From Gymnodinialimonas sp. 57CJ19 (GTDB lineage: Bacteria; Pseudomonadota; Alphaproteobacteria; Rhodobacterales; Rhodobacteraceae): DNA of 64,000 nt. Below the pieces are notes generated by a model. The model made no database searches. It saw only the letters and a list, made by a program, of their open reading frames with translations, and had not been told where the DNA came from. A program made the position numbers and the translations under genes. How positions within the stretch are numbered: position 1 is the stretch's first letter; each line of letters begins with the position of its first letter. The DNA is taken from positions 2,330,001 through 2,394,000 of the forward strand of contig NZ_CP151587.1 in the NCBI RefSeq assembly GCF_038396845.1, given 5' to 3'. This document shows positions 1-7,657 of the stretch, piece by piece.

Positions 1-629
1 GCCTTCTGGTCGGTGCAGTCGGACATCGACACGTTGCCGTCGATGGTGATGCCGTTGTCATCCCACATGACGATCAGGCGCGACAGCTCCTGGCGACCGG
101 CGAGCGCCAGCGCCTCTTGGCTAATGCCCTCCATCAAGCAGCCGTCGCCGGCGATGCAATAGGTGTAGTGGTCGATGATCTTCTTGCCCCAGGTGGCCCG
201 CAGATGCTCTTCCGCCATGGCGAAACCCACGGCGTTGGCGATGCCTTGGCCAAGGGGGCCGGTTGTGGTCTCGACACCTTTCACGTGGCCGTATTCAGGG
301 TGGCCTGCGGTGATCGCGCCCAACTGGCGGAAGTTCTTGATCTGCTCCAGCGTCATGTCCTTGTAGCCGGTCAGGTGCAGCAGCGAGTAGATCAGCATGG
401 AGCCATGGCCCGCCGACAGGATAAAGCGGTCGCGGTTGGGCCAATCGGGGTTGGAAGCATCAAAGCTGAGGTGCTTGTCAAACAGCACCGTGGCCACGTC
501 GGCCATGCCCATCGGCATGCCAGAGTGGCCGGAATTGGCGGCAGCCACGGCGTCCAGCGTCAGGGTGCGGATGCAGGCAGCGCGGGCCCAATGATCGGGG
601 TTGGCGCTTGCAAGGGCTTTGATGTCCAT
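1..629 (-). CDS. tkt: Transketolase, N-terminal part (gene runs off the window start)
   Basis: Only the first 209 residues are in the window; the rest lies before base 1. Transketolase moves two-carbon ketol units between sugar phosphates in the Calvin and pentose-phosphate pathways, using thiamine diphosphate. The N-terminal ThDP-binding domain is clear: an HSG/PMGMAD segment near residues 35-44, [11 protein letters not shown] near 71-81, TTGPLGQG at 122-129, and the ThDP/metal motif GDG at 161-163 with its Asn at 192. The ATG is preceded by AAGGA on the minus strand. It is divergent from the coiled-coil/zapA pair, an order often seen in alphaproteobacteria, where gap or fba commonly follows tkt outside this view. 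Confidence 0.97.
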   Translation of the reverse strand, partial: MDIKALASANPDHWARAACIRTLTLDAVAAANSGHSGMPMGMADVATVLFDKHLSFDASNPDWPNRDRFILSAGHGSMLIYSLLHLTGYKDMTLEQIKNFRQLGAITAGHPEYGHVKGVETTTGPLGQGIANAVGFAMAEEHLRATWGKKIIDHYTYCIAGDGCLMEGISQEALALAGRQELSRLIVMWDDNGITIDGNVSMSDCTDQK

Positions 630-924
630 GGAAGGATCCTTTGTGGCAGCAATGGCTTTGGTTGCAGGCGTGATATCAAAGGCCCGATGAAGTGCAAGCC
701 GCACAAGGGCCTTTCGGGGCCTGAGAAGGGCCATTTCCGGCCTAAAACGGCGTTTGAGGTGTAGAAAACCTTGCAAAGTGATGCGGTTTGACCCCCAAAT
801 AGGGGTACGTTAGAGGCAGTATACACGACATCTGCGACGAAACGGGCGCAAAGCCTGCCGGAAGCGGATGTATAGAAATCTAAACACCGCGCCTATGCGG
901 GATGACGAGGGGGCACCGGCTGTC
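630..924. other. Divergent intergenic region between tkt and the coiled-coil/zapA operon
   Basis: This is the longest stretch without a gene (295 bases). It must hold promoters for tkt (leftward) and the coiled-coil gene (rightward). The best rightward candidate is listed separately. A GGGCC-rich stretch near 710-745 (GGGCCTTT and AAGGGCC) could form a stem in the tkt leader. I see no convincing 6S RNA or other structured RNA here. Confidence 0.5.
788..816 (+). promoter_or_regulatory. Candidate sigma70-type promoter for the coiled-coil/zapA operon
   Basis: TTGACC at 788-793 and TAGAGG at 811-816 are separated by 17 bases. The spacer contains a small inverted repeat, ACCCC (791-795) and GGGGT (802-806), which could be an operator. 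The -10 match is weak, so this is only a candidate. Start-site mapping would settle it. Confidence 0.3.
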
Positions 925-1896
925 ATGAGCGACACCGCCGATATTGAACACCTGAAAGCGCTGGAACAGCGTCTGTCGCAGGCCTTGGACCGCATCGCGG
1001 CAGGGATTGCCGCAAGTAGGGATACGCAGGCCGAAGATGGCGCCGCTGAGGCCGCGATTGCGGCTGCTGCCGGGGCTGCGACCCAAGCCGCAGAGGCAGA
1101 GGCCGCGCGCCAGGATGCCGAGGCCCGCGCGACCGAGGCCGCGGACCGTGTCAGCGCGTTGGAGGCCCGCTTGGCCGAAACCCAGGACGCGTTGGCCGAT
1201 GCGCAAAGCGATGTGACCTCGGCCCGCGCCGAGGCCGAGGCAGCTCGGGCTGAGGCTGAAACGGCCATTGCTCACGCAGCCCAAACGCCGGGCACCGATG
1301 CGGCGACGCTGGCGGCGATGGAAGAGAAACTGGCAGCGGCAGAGGCCTCTCGGGGGGCGGCGCAGTCTGAACTGGACGCCCGCAACGCAGAATTGGAGGC
1401 ACGCAGCGCCGAGTTGGCCGAAAAAGACGCGGCGCTGGCCGAATTGCAGGCGGCCCTGGAGGCGGCGCAAGCGGCGCAACCGGAGGTGCGTGATGAAGCC
1501 GAAGCCGAGCCTGAGGATATGGAGAAAGCCCTTGCCGTATTGGGGCGTCGGGCGGAACGCGCCCGGGAAGAACGCGATGCGGCCCGCACTGCATGTGACG
1601 CGGCCACCGACGCGCTGGAAGAGCTGCAAGAGGCCACCGGGGCCAGTGTGGACGACCGCATTCTGGAACTGCGGCGGCAATTGCGCCTGATGCGCACACG
1701 GGCCGAGGATTTGGCGGCTCAGGTCTCTTTGCTGCAAAGCGGCGCCGATGTGGACAGCGCTACCCTCGATCAGGGGTTGCTGGCCGAGGTCGAGACCCTG
1801 CGCCAGTTGCGTGATACCGATGCGGCGGAATTGGACCGGATCGTACAAGAAATGCAGGCCGGGTTGGACCGTGCCGAAGGAGGCCAAGATGCCTGA
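925..1896 (+). CDS. Coiled-coil protein paired with ZapA (ZauP-like candidate)
   Basis: A 323-residue, Ala/Glu/Arg-rich protein, almost entirely predicted long alpha-helical coiled coil, with no signal peptide or membrane segment. The ATG at 925 is preferred because GAGGGGG lies about 11 bases upstream; in-frame ATGs at 868 and 895 lack a ribosome site. Its stop overlaps the zapA start by 8 bases, so the two are translationally coupled. In Caulobacter a coiled-coil protein, ZauP, is encoded in an operon with zapA, and the pair focuses the Z-ring. The same arrangement suggests the same role here. Coiled coils give little alignable signal, so orthology is inferred from position and architecture only. 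Confidence 0.72.
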   Translation: MSDTADIEHLKALEQRLSQALDRIAAGIAASRDTQAEDGAAEAAIAAAAGAATQAAEAEAARQDAEARATEAADRVSALEARLAETQDALADAQSDVTSARAEAEAARAEAETAIAHAAQTPGTDAATLAAMEEKLAAAEASRGAAQSELDARNAELEARSAELAEKDAALAELQAALEAAQAAQPEVRDEAEAEPEDMEKALAVLGRRAERAREERDAARTACDAATDALEELQEATGASVDDRILELRRQLRLMRTRAEDLAAQVSLLQSGADVDSATLDQGLLAEVETLRQLRDTDAAELDRIVQEMQAGLDRAEGGQDA

Positions 1897-2317
1897 GGTG
1901 GAAATCGAAATCGGGACGCGGGTGTTCAGCGTCGCCTGTCAGGATGGTGAAGAAAACTACCTGCGCTCGGCTGCGAAGATGCTGGATACGGAAGCCGCCG
2001 TCGTTCTGGGGCAAATCGGGCGGATGCCGCCTGACCGGATGCTGTTGATGGCGGGCTTGATGCTTGCCGATAAAACGGCGGCCATGGAGGATGACCTGCG
2101 CGAGATGCAGGACAAGATCGCCACCCAGGACCGGGCGCTGCGCTCGGCTGAGGAGCGTTTGGCGGACCGGGGGCGGAAGATCTCGGAACTGCAAGAAGCG
2201 GGCGCCAGCAGTGGCACGGCGGTGGCGATCCCCGAAGAGATCAGCGTAGGCTTTGCCGATCTGGCCGCACGGGCCGAAGCGATGGCAGAAGCAATGGAAG
2301 CCTCCGACAAAGTGTAA
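1889..2317 (+). CDS. zapA: Cell division protein ZapA
   Basis: 142 residues. The N-terminal half is a typical ZapA domain: MPEVEIEIGTRVFSVAC, then the helix containing EENYLRSAAKML. It is followed by RMLLMAGLMLADK and a long coiled-coil tail. ZapA binds FtsZ at midcell and cross-links protofilaments. The start at 1889 lies inside the upstream coiled-coil gene's last codons, giving an 8-base overlap. The C-terminal extension after residue 90 is longer than in Escherichia coli ZapA (about 109 aa), as is usual in Rhodobacterales. Confidence 0.92.
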   Translation: MPEVEIEIGTRVFSVACQDGEENYLRSAAKMLDTEAAVVLGQIGRMPPDRMLLMAGLMLADKTAAMEDDLREMQDKIATQDRALRSAEERLADRGRKISELQEAGASSGTAVAIPEEISVGFADLAARAEAMAEAMEASDKV

Positions 2318-2344
2318 ACCTTGCAGTCGGTTTTGGCACAGTCT

Positions 2345-2374
2345 CGCCCGGCCCAGAGATGGGGCGGGCGTTTT
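2345..2374. terminator. Rho-independent terminator between convergent zapA and SDR genes
   Basis: An 11-bp GC-rich stem (CGCCCGGCCCA with TGGGGCGGGCG, one mismatch) with a short loop, followed by TTTT on the plus strand. It sits in the 61-base gap and would end zapA transcription. Confidence 0.75.
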
Positions 2375-2378
2375 CTGT

Positions 2379-3059
2379 TCAGGCGGTGAAAAGCGGCCCC
2401 AGAAGGCGGGCGGCCTCTTGCGCAGGATCGGCCAGAGGCGTGCGGTCCTCGCCGGGATAGAAGCGTGCCCGGATCGCCGTGGGCATCGGTTTGGGTGTCA
2501 CCAGATGAACCGCCAATGGTGCTTTTGCCGTCTCGGCCTGCCAGCTTTGCACCAGCGCCCGTTGTGCGGCTTTCGACATGGCGTAAGCACCGGCGAATTT
2601 CGCGTCCCATGTGTCGTCGAAGAAAACGGCGGCGGGCGCATCAGAGGGCAGGATCAGCGGCTCGACGTTTGCGATAAGGCGCGACAGGCCGCGGATGTTG
2701 GTGGCGATCACCTTGTCCAGATCTTTGACCTCCACGTGAGGCGCCGGGGTCAGCACACTGGCGTGAAAGGCAGCGTGAACCCAGATATCGGCCTTGCCCC
2801 AGCGATCGTGGATGGAGCGGCAGAGGTTCGCAATCGCGCCCTCATCGGTGATATCCATCGGCGCAAGGGTGGCTTGCCCGCCAACGGCCTTGATCCGATC
2901 ATCCAAGTCTTCCAGCCCGCCAATGGTGCGGGCAACGGCAACAACATGGGCACCTTGTTCGGCCAACCATAGGGCCGAAGCGGCCCCAAGGCCCCGAGAG
3001 GCCCCCGTGACCAGAGCGATTTTGCCAGCGAGCGGTTTTTGAGCGTCATTTCCTGTCAT
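2379..3059 (-). CDS. Short-chain dehydrogenase/reductase family protein
   Basis: 226 residues with a Rossmann fold. The NAD(P) motif is GASRGLGA near residues 20-27, DI near 65 marks the adenine-ring position, and YAMSK supplies the Tyr and Lys of the catalytic set. The usual catalytic Ser region instead reads FFDDTW, so the canonical Ser is not evident. The chosen ATG (3059) gives the normal N-terminus; a start 36 bases upstream is possible. It is convergent with zapA and divergent from bioY. Substrate unknown. It resembles a YciK-like subgroup that I remember as common in Rhodobacterales. Confidence 0.85.
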   Translation of the reverse strand: MTGNDAQKPLAGKIALVTGASRGLGAASALWLAEQGAHVVAVARTIGGLEDLDDRIKAVGGQATLAPMDITDEGAIANLCRSIHDRWGKADIWVHAAFHASVLTPAPHVEVKDLDKVIATNIRGLSRLIANVEPLILPSDAPAAVFFDDTWDAKFAGAYAMSKAAQRALVQSWQAETAKAPLAVHLVTPKPMPTAIRARFYPGEDRTPLADPAQEAARLLGPLFTA

Positions 3060-3092
3060 GGCGCGCGTGTTGCCCGCTTGCACGCCCAAGCG

Positions 3093-3109
3093 CAAGGGGT
3101 ATACCCTTG
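3093..3109. promoter_or_regulatory. Inverted repeat in the SDR/bioY divergent region
   Basis: CAAGGG and CCCTTG arms flank a 5-base GTATA centre, 59 bases before bioY. This could be an operator or a small hairpin. I see no match to the TTAT-type BioR box known in some alphaproteobacteria, so biotin control is not supported. Confidence 0.3.
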
Positions 3110-3167
3110 CGGCAAGGGGTCATAGCGCCCTCACTCTTACGGGACACATTAAAGGGAGCCTGATCTG

Positions 3168-3773
3168 ATGGGCCACAACGCAACACTTCTTTCCGCGACG
3201 CTGGGACAAGAGGGCCTTCTGCGCAAGGCGCTGCTGGTCGTCGGGGGCACGCTTGTCATCGCATTGGCCGCGCAAACGTCGGTGCCAATGATCCCCGTCC
3301 CAATGACGCTGCAAACGCTGGCGATCCTGGCCGTGGGCTTCACCTTCGGCTCGCGCCTCGGCGCGGCAACGCTGCTGGCCTATCTGGCCGAAGGCGCGAT
3401 GGGTCTTCCGGTATTCGCCAACGGCATGAACGGCTTGGCCTTCGCTGGCCCGACCGCTGGTTTCCTGATCGGCTTCGTCGCGATGGCATGGGCCGCAGGA
3501 TGGGCGGCTGAACGTGGCCTCGCCAAAGGCTTCTTCGGCACGGCGGCGACCGCAGTGGTTATCTCTGCCCTGCTGTACGTGCCCGGTCTGGCTTGGCCGA
3601 TGGCCGTCGCAGGCACCTTCGGCATGGAAGCCGGATGGGCGGGCCAAGGCATGGGCTTCTACTGGACCCATTTCGTATCGCCCTTCCTGATCGGCGACGC
3701 GGTAAAAGCGGTTCTGGCGGCTTTGGTTGTCACCGGCGGTTGGGCGGCATTGTCTGCGCGTAAAGCGGGCTAA
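3168..3773 (+). CDS. bioY: Biotin transporter BioY
   Basis: 201 residues, about six hydrophobic segments: the S-component of an ECF-type biotin importer in the inner membrane. Family marks include the segment with VPMIPVPMTLQTLAI (residues 39-53), GSRLGAATLLAYLAEGAMGLPVF, and the C-terminal FLIGDAVKAVLAA. The ATG follows a GGGAG ribosome site. No bioM or bioN genes are adjacent, so it may work alone or share an energising module elsewhere, as described for some BioY proteins. Confidence 0.94.
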   Translation: MGHNATLLSATLGQEGLLRKALLVVGGTLVIALAAQTSVPMIPVPMTLQTLAILAVGFTFGSRLGAATLLAYLAEGAMGLPVFANGMNGLAFAGPTAGFLIGFVAMAWAAGWAAERGLAKGFFGTAATAVVISALLYVPGLAWPMAVAGTFGMEAGWAGQGMGFYWTHFVSPFLIGDAVKAVLAALVVTGGWAALSARKAG

Positions 3774-3798
3774 GCCCTCTGCCAGCTTAAAGATTTGG

Positions 3799-3831
3799 CG
3801 CCGCTCTCCTTCCGGGAGGGCGGCGTTTTTA
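3799..3831 (+). terminator. Rho-independent terminator of bioY
   Basis: Stem CGCCGCTCTCC / GGGAGGGCGGCG with loop TTCC, followed by TTTTT. It lies 25 bases past the bioY stop, before a convergent gene. Confidence 0.85.
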
Positions 3832-3862
3832 TTTGCCAGATGGGCGAGGGCCGGCTTGTCGT

Positions 3863-4279
3863 CTAACCCTGCAACCGCGCCACGGCGGATTTGCACAGGC
3901 CAAGGTCCAGCCAGCGACAGCCGGCACAAATCACGTCCAGATCATCGGGCTTGATGCGGGCGCGGACACGGTCCTGCGCCTCGCCCCACGTCAGACGCTC
4001 ACCCGCAGACACCCCCAGAGCCGCGCCGTGGGCGGTGTCGAGGGTGTCGATCTCGAACTGCGCCTCGCACCCTTGCCCGCGTTTGCGGGGGCAGGGGGCG
4101 CAGATGGCATCGGCGGTGGCCGTGATCTCGACCATCGTGGCATCGCCCAATGCGGCGCGGAGGCGGCCCACAACGATGGCTTCCATATTCGCGGTGAAGG
4201 TGTCGGAATAGCCGTGGCCTTCAAACCCCAGCGAACACAGGATGTGGTGGGGCCGCAGGCGGAGCGGCGGCACGCTCAT
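3863..4279 (-). CDS. DUF1284 domain-containing protein
   Basis: 138 residues. The N-terminal LRPHHILCSLGF signature identifies DUF1284. Several Cys residues (CAPCPRKRGQGC; CAGCRW; C near the C-terminus) suggest metal or Fe-S binding. Function unknown. The start overlaps the stop of the upstream DUF2199-like gene by 4 bases (ATGA), so the two are co-translated at the tail of the purF operon. Confidence 0.85.
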   Translation of the reverse strand: MSVPPLRLRPHHILCSLGFEGHGYSDTFTANMEAIVVGRLRAALGDATMVEITATADAICAPCPRKRGQGCEAQFEIDTLDTAHGAALGVSAGERLTWGEAQDRVRARIKPDDLDVICAGCRWLDLGLCKSAVARLQG

Positions 4280-4884
4280 GCCTTGAGGCAGCTTACCACG
4301 TCGCCGTGGCCAAAGCTTTCATAGACCTCGAGAATTTCCGTGGCGCTCAACCCCTCTTGCTGTGCGGCATGGAAGGGGTGGCGCTCATTGGTGATCCAAT
4401 AAAGCGGTTTGCGCCCCTCGGAGTAAGGGACCAAGACGCCCTCGGTCAGAAGCGGTCCGGTCAGGCGGGGCAATTGCGTGTAAAGCCACGAATGCAGTTC
4501 GCCCAGTTTATCGGCATCGCCGCGGGCCTGCGCGGCGCGAAAGCGGGCGTGGTTGCCCGCTTTGAGACTGCACCAAATCCCCAGAAAGACCGAGCCTTCC
4601 GTGCCCTTTACCGGCACCGGAAGATAGGCCCGCAACAGGTTGTCGCCGTCGCGGCGGGCGTAGTTGTGGGTGAAGATCTCGACCCCGCCGGCATCGAAAC
4701 TGTCATCGTCAGCGGGCTCGGGCGGGTTTTTCCAGCTGAAAGGCGCCTCGGGGCGCAAGCGCTTGGCCGCGCCAACCACCTTGCCGCAGCACACGCAGGT
4801 GTAGTCAGGGTCCACCAGCCGCCGGGCCAATTCGGCCTCGGGGATCACTTTGGGGGCTTTGGTCCGGCGGAACAGGCGGATCAT
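4276..4884 (-). CDS. DUF2199 domain-containing protein
   Basis: 202 residues. The YTCVCCGKV motif near residue 30, PFSWKNPP, and the RAYLPVPVKG...FLGIWCSL core fit DUF2199, a family of unknown function. Four-base overlaps with purF upstream (4881-4884) and the DUF1284 gene downstream place it in one transcription unit with purF. Cytoplasmic; no membrane segment. Confidence 0.82.
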   Translation of the reverse strand: MIRLFRRTKAPKVIPEAELARRLVDPDYTCVCCGKVVGAAKRLRPEAPFSWKNPPEPADDDSFDAGGVEIFTHNYARRDGDNLLRAYLPVPVKGTEGSVFLGIWCSLKAGNHARFRAAQARGDADKLGELHSWLYTQLPRLTGPLLTEGVLVPYSEGRKPLYWITNERHPFHAAQQEGLSATEILEVYESFGHGDVVSCLKA

Positions 4885-6359
4885 TCTGCCGCCTCCACCA
4901 GTTCAAAACCTTTCGCGATCTGATCGGTGGGGACCACGGGATATTCGCCCGAGAAACAAGCGTCGCAGTAAGCGGGTTTGGCGGGATCGCGGCCCTCGGC
5001 CTCACCCACGGCGCGGTACAACCCGTCGAGGGAGATGAACTTCAGGCTATCGACCGCCAGATGTTGGCGCATTTCTTCTTCCGACATGGTCGCGGCCAAC
5101 AGCTTTTCGCGTTGGGGCGTGTCGACGCCGTAAAAGCACGGCCATGCGGTGGGCGGAGAGGCGATGCGGAAATGCACTTCGGCGGCACCGGCATCAAGGA
5201 TCATCTCCTTGATCTTGCGAGAGGTCGTGCCGCGCACCACGCTGTCATCGACCAAGATCACCCGTTTGCCGCGAATCAACGCGCGGTTCACGTTCAACTT
5301 CAGGCGCACACCCATGTTGCGAATCTGCTCGGACGGCTCAATGAACGTGCGGCCCATGTATTGGTTGCGGATGATGCCCATGGCGTAGGGAATGCCCGCT
5401 TCCTGGCTATAACCGATGGCCGCTGGCGTGCCGCTGTCGGGTACGGGGCAGACAAGATCGGCCTCCACGGGGGCCTCTTTCGCCAGTTCCACACCGATCT
5501 GACGGCGCGTCTCATAGACAGAACGCCCGCCGATGATGCTATCGGGGCGAGAGAAATAGACGTGTTCAAAAATGCAGAACCGCGAGCGTTTCTGATTGAA
5601 CGGCTTGGACGATTCGATGCCCGCCTCGGTGATGACCACCATTTCGCCGGGCTCAACCTCGCGGATCAGCTCTGCGCCGATGATGTCCAGCGCGCAGGTC
5701 TCGGACGACAGCACAAAGCCGTCACCCAATTTGCCGATCACCAGCGGGCGCACGCCCAAGGCGTCGCGGCAACCGATCAACTTGGTGCGGGTCGTCGCCA
5801 CAACCGAGAACGCCCCTTCAACGCGGCGCAGGGCGTCTTTCATCCGCTCGGGGATGTTCTTCTGCAACGACCGCGCCATCAGATGAATGATACATTCGCT
5901 GTCCGAGGAAGACTGGAAGATCGAGCCACGTTCGATCAGTTCCTTGCGCAGTTCATCGGCGTTCACGATGTTGCCGTTGTGGGCAATAGCTGCCCCGCCC
6001 ATGGCGAATTCGCCAAAGAAGGGCTGCACATCGCGGATTTGCGTGGCGCCCTTGGACCCGGCGGTGGAATAGCGCACGTGGCCAATGCCGATGGACCCGG
6101 GCAAAGTCTCCATCACCTTTTGCGAGGTAAACGTATCGCGGACGTAGCCAAAACGCCGGGCCGAGCTGAAGCCCGCTTCGGGGTCGTGGGTGACGATGCC
6201 GCCGGCTTCCTGACCGCGATGCTGAAGGGCGTGGAGGCCGAGCGCCACGAAGTTGGCAGCGTCGGCGACACCAATGACGCCAAACACGCCGCATTCCTCG
6301 CGTAATTTGTCATCATCGCGGGCATCAAAGGGATGCTGGGGGAAGGCTGTCTCGTCCAT
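4881..6359 (-). CDS. purF: Amidophosphoribosyltransferase
   Basis: 492 residues. It makes 5-phosphoribosylamine from PRPP and glutamine, the first step of purine synthesis. The start at 6359 gives a short propeptide before the Ntn nucleophile Cys23 in EECGVFG, which is exposed after processing; a longer upstream reading is not supported. The glutaminase domain (residues 23 to about 250) has HVRYSTAG and NGNIVN. The PRTase domain has the PRPP loop VILVDDSVVRGTTS. It heads an operon with the DUF2199 and DUF1284 genes. Confidence 0.97.
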   Translation of the reverse strand: MDETAFPQHPFDARDDDKLREECGVFGVIGVADAANFVALGLHALQHRGQEAGGIVTHDPEAGFSSARRFGYVRDTFTSQKVMETLPGSIGIGHVRYSTAGSKGATQIRDVQPFFGEFAMGGAAIAHNGNIVNADELRKELIERGSIFQSSSDSECIIHLMARSLQKNIPERMKDALRRVEGAFSVVATTRTKLIGCRDALGVRPLVIGKLGDGFVLSSETCALDIIGAELIREVEPGEMVVITEAGIESSKPFNQKRSRFCIFEHVYFSRPDSIIGGRSVYETRRQIGVELAKEAPVEADLVCPVPDSGTPAAIGYSQEAGIPYAMGIIRNQYMGRTFIEPSEQIRNMGVRLKLNVNRALIRGKRVILVDDSVVRGTTSRKIKEMILDAGAAEVHFRIASPPTAWPCFYGVDTPQREKLLAATMSEEEMRQHLAVDSLKFISLDGLYRAVGEAEGRDPAKPAYCDACFSGEYPVVPTDQIAKGFELVEAAE

Positions 6360-6448
6360 CGGGCGAATCCTTGGTCCTGTGCGTGACAGACACATAGGAC
6401 GCCCGGGCGGCGGTGTCACCAAACGATCATGAATGAAATCCCCCGGCA

Positions 6449-6478
6449 TTGGACCGAACTGCGCGATTGCGGTAGGAT
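6449..6478 (+). promoter_or_regulatory. Candidate promoter for the small membrane protein at 6517
   Basis: TTGGAC (6449-6454) and TAGGAT (6473-6478) with an 18-base spacer, about 40 bases before the gene's ATG. Reasonable sigma70 resemblance, but not tested. Confidence 0.35.
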
Positions 6479-6516
6479 GCCGCATAATAACAGACAAAAG
6501 CACGCGGAGCAGTCAC

Positions 6517-6972
6517 ATGCGTTTCTTCATCTTTCTTGCGGGGGCCGCCATGGCCGCCAGCTACGTCGTTACATGGGTAGAGCCGCCATTTGCGGGGCAG
6601 GAAATCTCTCCCTCGGTTCTGATTGGCGATCGTTTGCAAGGGCTTATCACCGAGGGGCCGTGGCAGGCCTGGGTGTTTCTGGGAGGCTTTGCCTTGGCGG
6701 GCCTTGCCGCACTCCTGTCGCTGTTGGGACGCGGGGCGGGACTATTCGCCTTTCTGGCAGGCGCTTCCCCGCTGGTTCTGTGCGTCCACTATTACCTGCG
6801 CGCAGAAGATGTGCGGGCAGACTTCGGGCTGCCGTTCTCGGTCAATTTTCAGGATTTGGGGCAGGTCTATGACCTTTTGGGAGACTTCATCCGGGCCGGG
6901 TTCTGGATGTACACGGGCGGTGCCGCCGTCTTGTTGCTGGCCGGAATGATCGCCACCTTCGGGCGGCGCTAG
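6517..6972 (+). CDS. Small integral membrane protein of unknown function
   Basis: 151 residues with about four hydrophobic segments (near residues 1-18, 45-63, 68-88 and 125-145), separated by a polar, acidic loop that includes FSVNFQDLGQVYDLLGDF. The start at 6517 has GGAG eight bases upstream; an in-frame ATG at 6433 has no such support. I do not recognise a family. It lies on the opposite strand between cvpA and purF, genes that are adjacent in many proteobacteria. Confidence 0.75.
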   Translation: MRFFIFLAGAAMAASYVVTWVEPPFAGQEISPSVLIGDRLQGLITEGPWQAWVFLGGFALAGLAALLSLLGRGAGLFAFLAGASPLVLCVHYYLRAEDVRADFGLPFSVNFQDLGQVYDLLGDFIRAGFWMYTGGAAVLLLAGMIATFGRR

Positions 6973-6982
6973 GGAGGCCAAG

Positions 6983-7007
6983 CGGCGGGGATCCAACCCC
7001 GCCGTTT
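6983..7007. terminator. Bidirectional terminator-like hairpin between convergent genes
   Basis: Perfect 8-bp stem CGGCGGGG / CCCCGCCG with loop ATCCAA, followed by TTT. It lies between the stops of the membrane protein and cvpA. Confidence 0.65.
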
Positions 7008-7020
7008 CGCAGCCCGCTGT

Positions 7021-7599
7021 TTATTCGGAGACAGCGGGGGCGGCTTCTTCGTCGGTGCCGTCGATCAATGTCTCGTAGCGTTCCAGAATCCAGCCGGGTA
7101 CATCGGTGGGGATCTGCGCCTCGATCTGCGCTTGCATATTGGCAAACACCGCCGAGGATCGGCTTTCCGAGATGGCGGGAATAGGCTCATCGCCGACGAT
7201 GCGATCGTAGGCGATCAGGGCCACAACAACCAACAACACGCCGCGCGCCACGCCGAACAGGAACCCAAGGCCCGCATCCAACCCGCCAAGGGCCGAGCGT
7301 TGCACAACGGTCGAAAACAGCGGCGTGAAGATCGACACGATCACCAGGGCTATGACAAACACGATGGCAAAGGCGGCTAGAATTCCCAACTCGCGGCTTT
7401 CGCCGATGAAATCGCCCAAGACGGGAATTTCCGAGATCAGGGGCAAGGCGTTGGGGGCAAAAATGAAGGCAACCACCGCGGCTGCAACCCATCCCGCGAT
7501 CGACATCACCTCGCGGATGAAACCGCGGGCGTAAGCCAGAATGGCCGAAATGACGATCACGCCACCGACGACCCCGTCAAAAATAGTAAATCCGTCCAT
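7021..7599 (-). CDS. cvpA: CvpA family inner-membrane protein
   Basis: 192 residues. Four membrane segments in the first 130 residues match CvpA (FDGVVGGVIVISAILAYARG, then FIREVMSIAGWVAA, with GGLDAGLGFLFGVARG further on). The acidic C-terminal tail is cytoplasmic or periplasmic. CvpA is linked to colicin V export and envelope stress in enterobacteria; its biochemical role is unclear. It follows radA by 58 bases on the same strand and may be cotranscribed with it. Confidence 0.9.
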   Translation of the reverse strand: MDGFTIFDGVVGGVIVISAILAYARGFIREVMSIAGWVAAAVVAFIFAPNALPLISEIPVLGDFIGESRELGILAAFAIVFVIALVIVSIFTPLFSTVVQRSALGGLDAGLGFLFGVARGVLLVVVALIAYDRIVGDEPIPAISESRSSAVFANMQAQIEAQIPTDVPGWILERYETLIDGTDEEAAPAVSE

Positions 7600-7657
7600 G
7601 TCTGCCCTCTTAACTCACTTCCCCGCGAATGGGGGTCTTTTGCGTGCGTCGCGCCTG

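Noticed and set aside
630..924. 6S RNA or another structured RNA next to zapA
   Set aside because: No long bulged hairpin is visible, and the zapA-downstream gap is only 61 bases.
3060..3167. BioR operator before bioY
   Set aside because: No TTAT...ATAA palindrome is present; the inverted repeat here has a different sequence.
5061..6305. 414-residue plus-strand frame inside purF
   Set aside because: Antisense to purF, with no ribosome site or recognisable domain.
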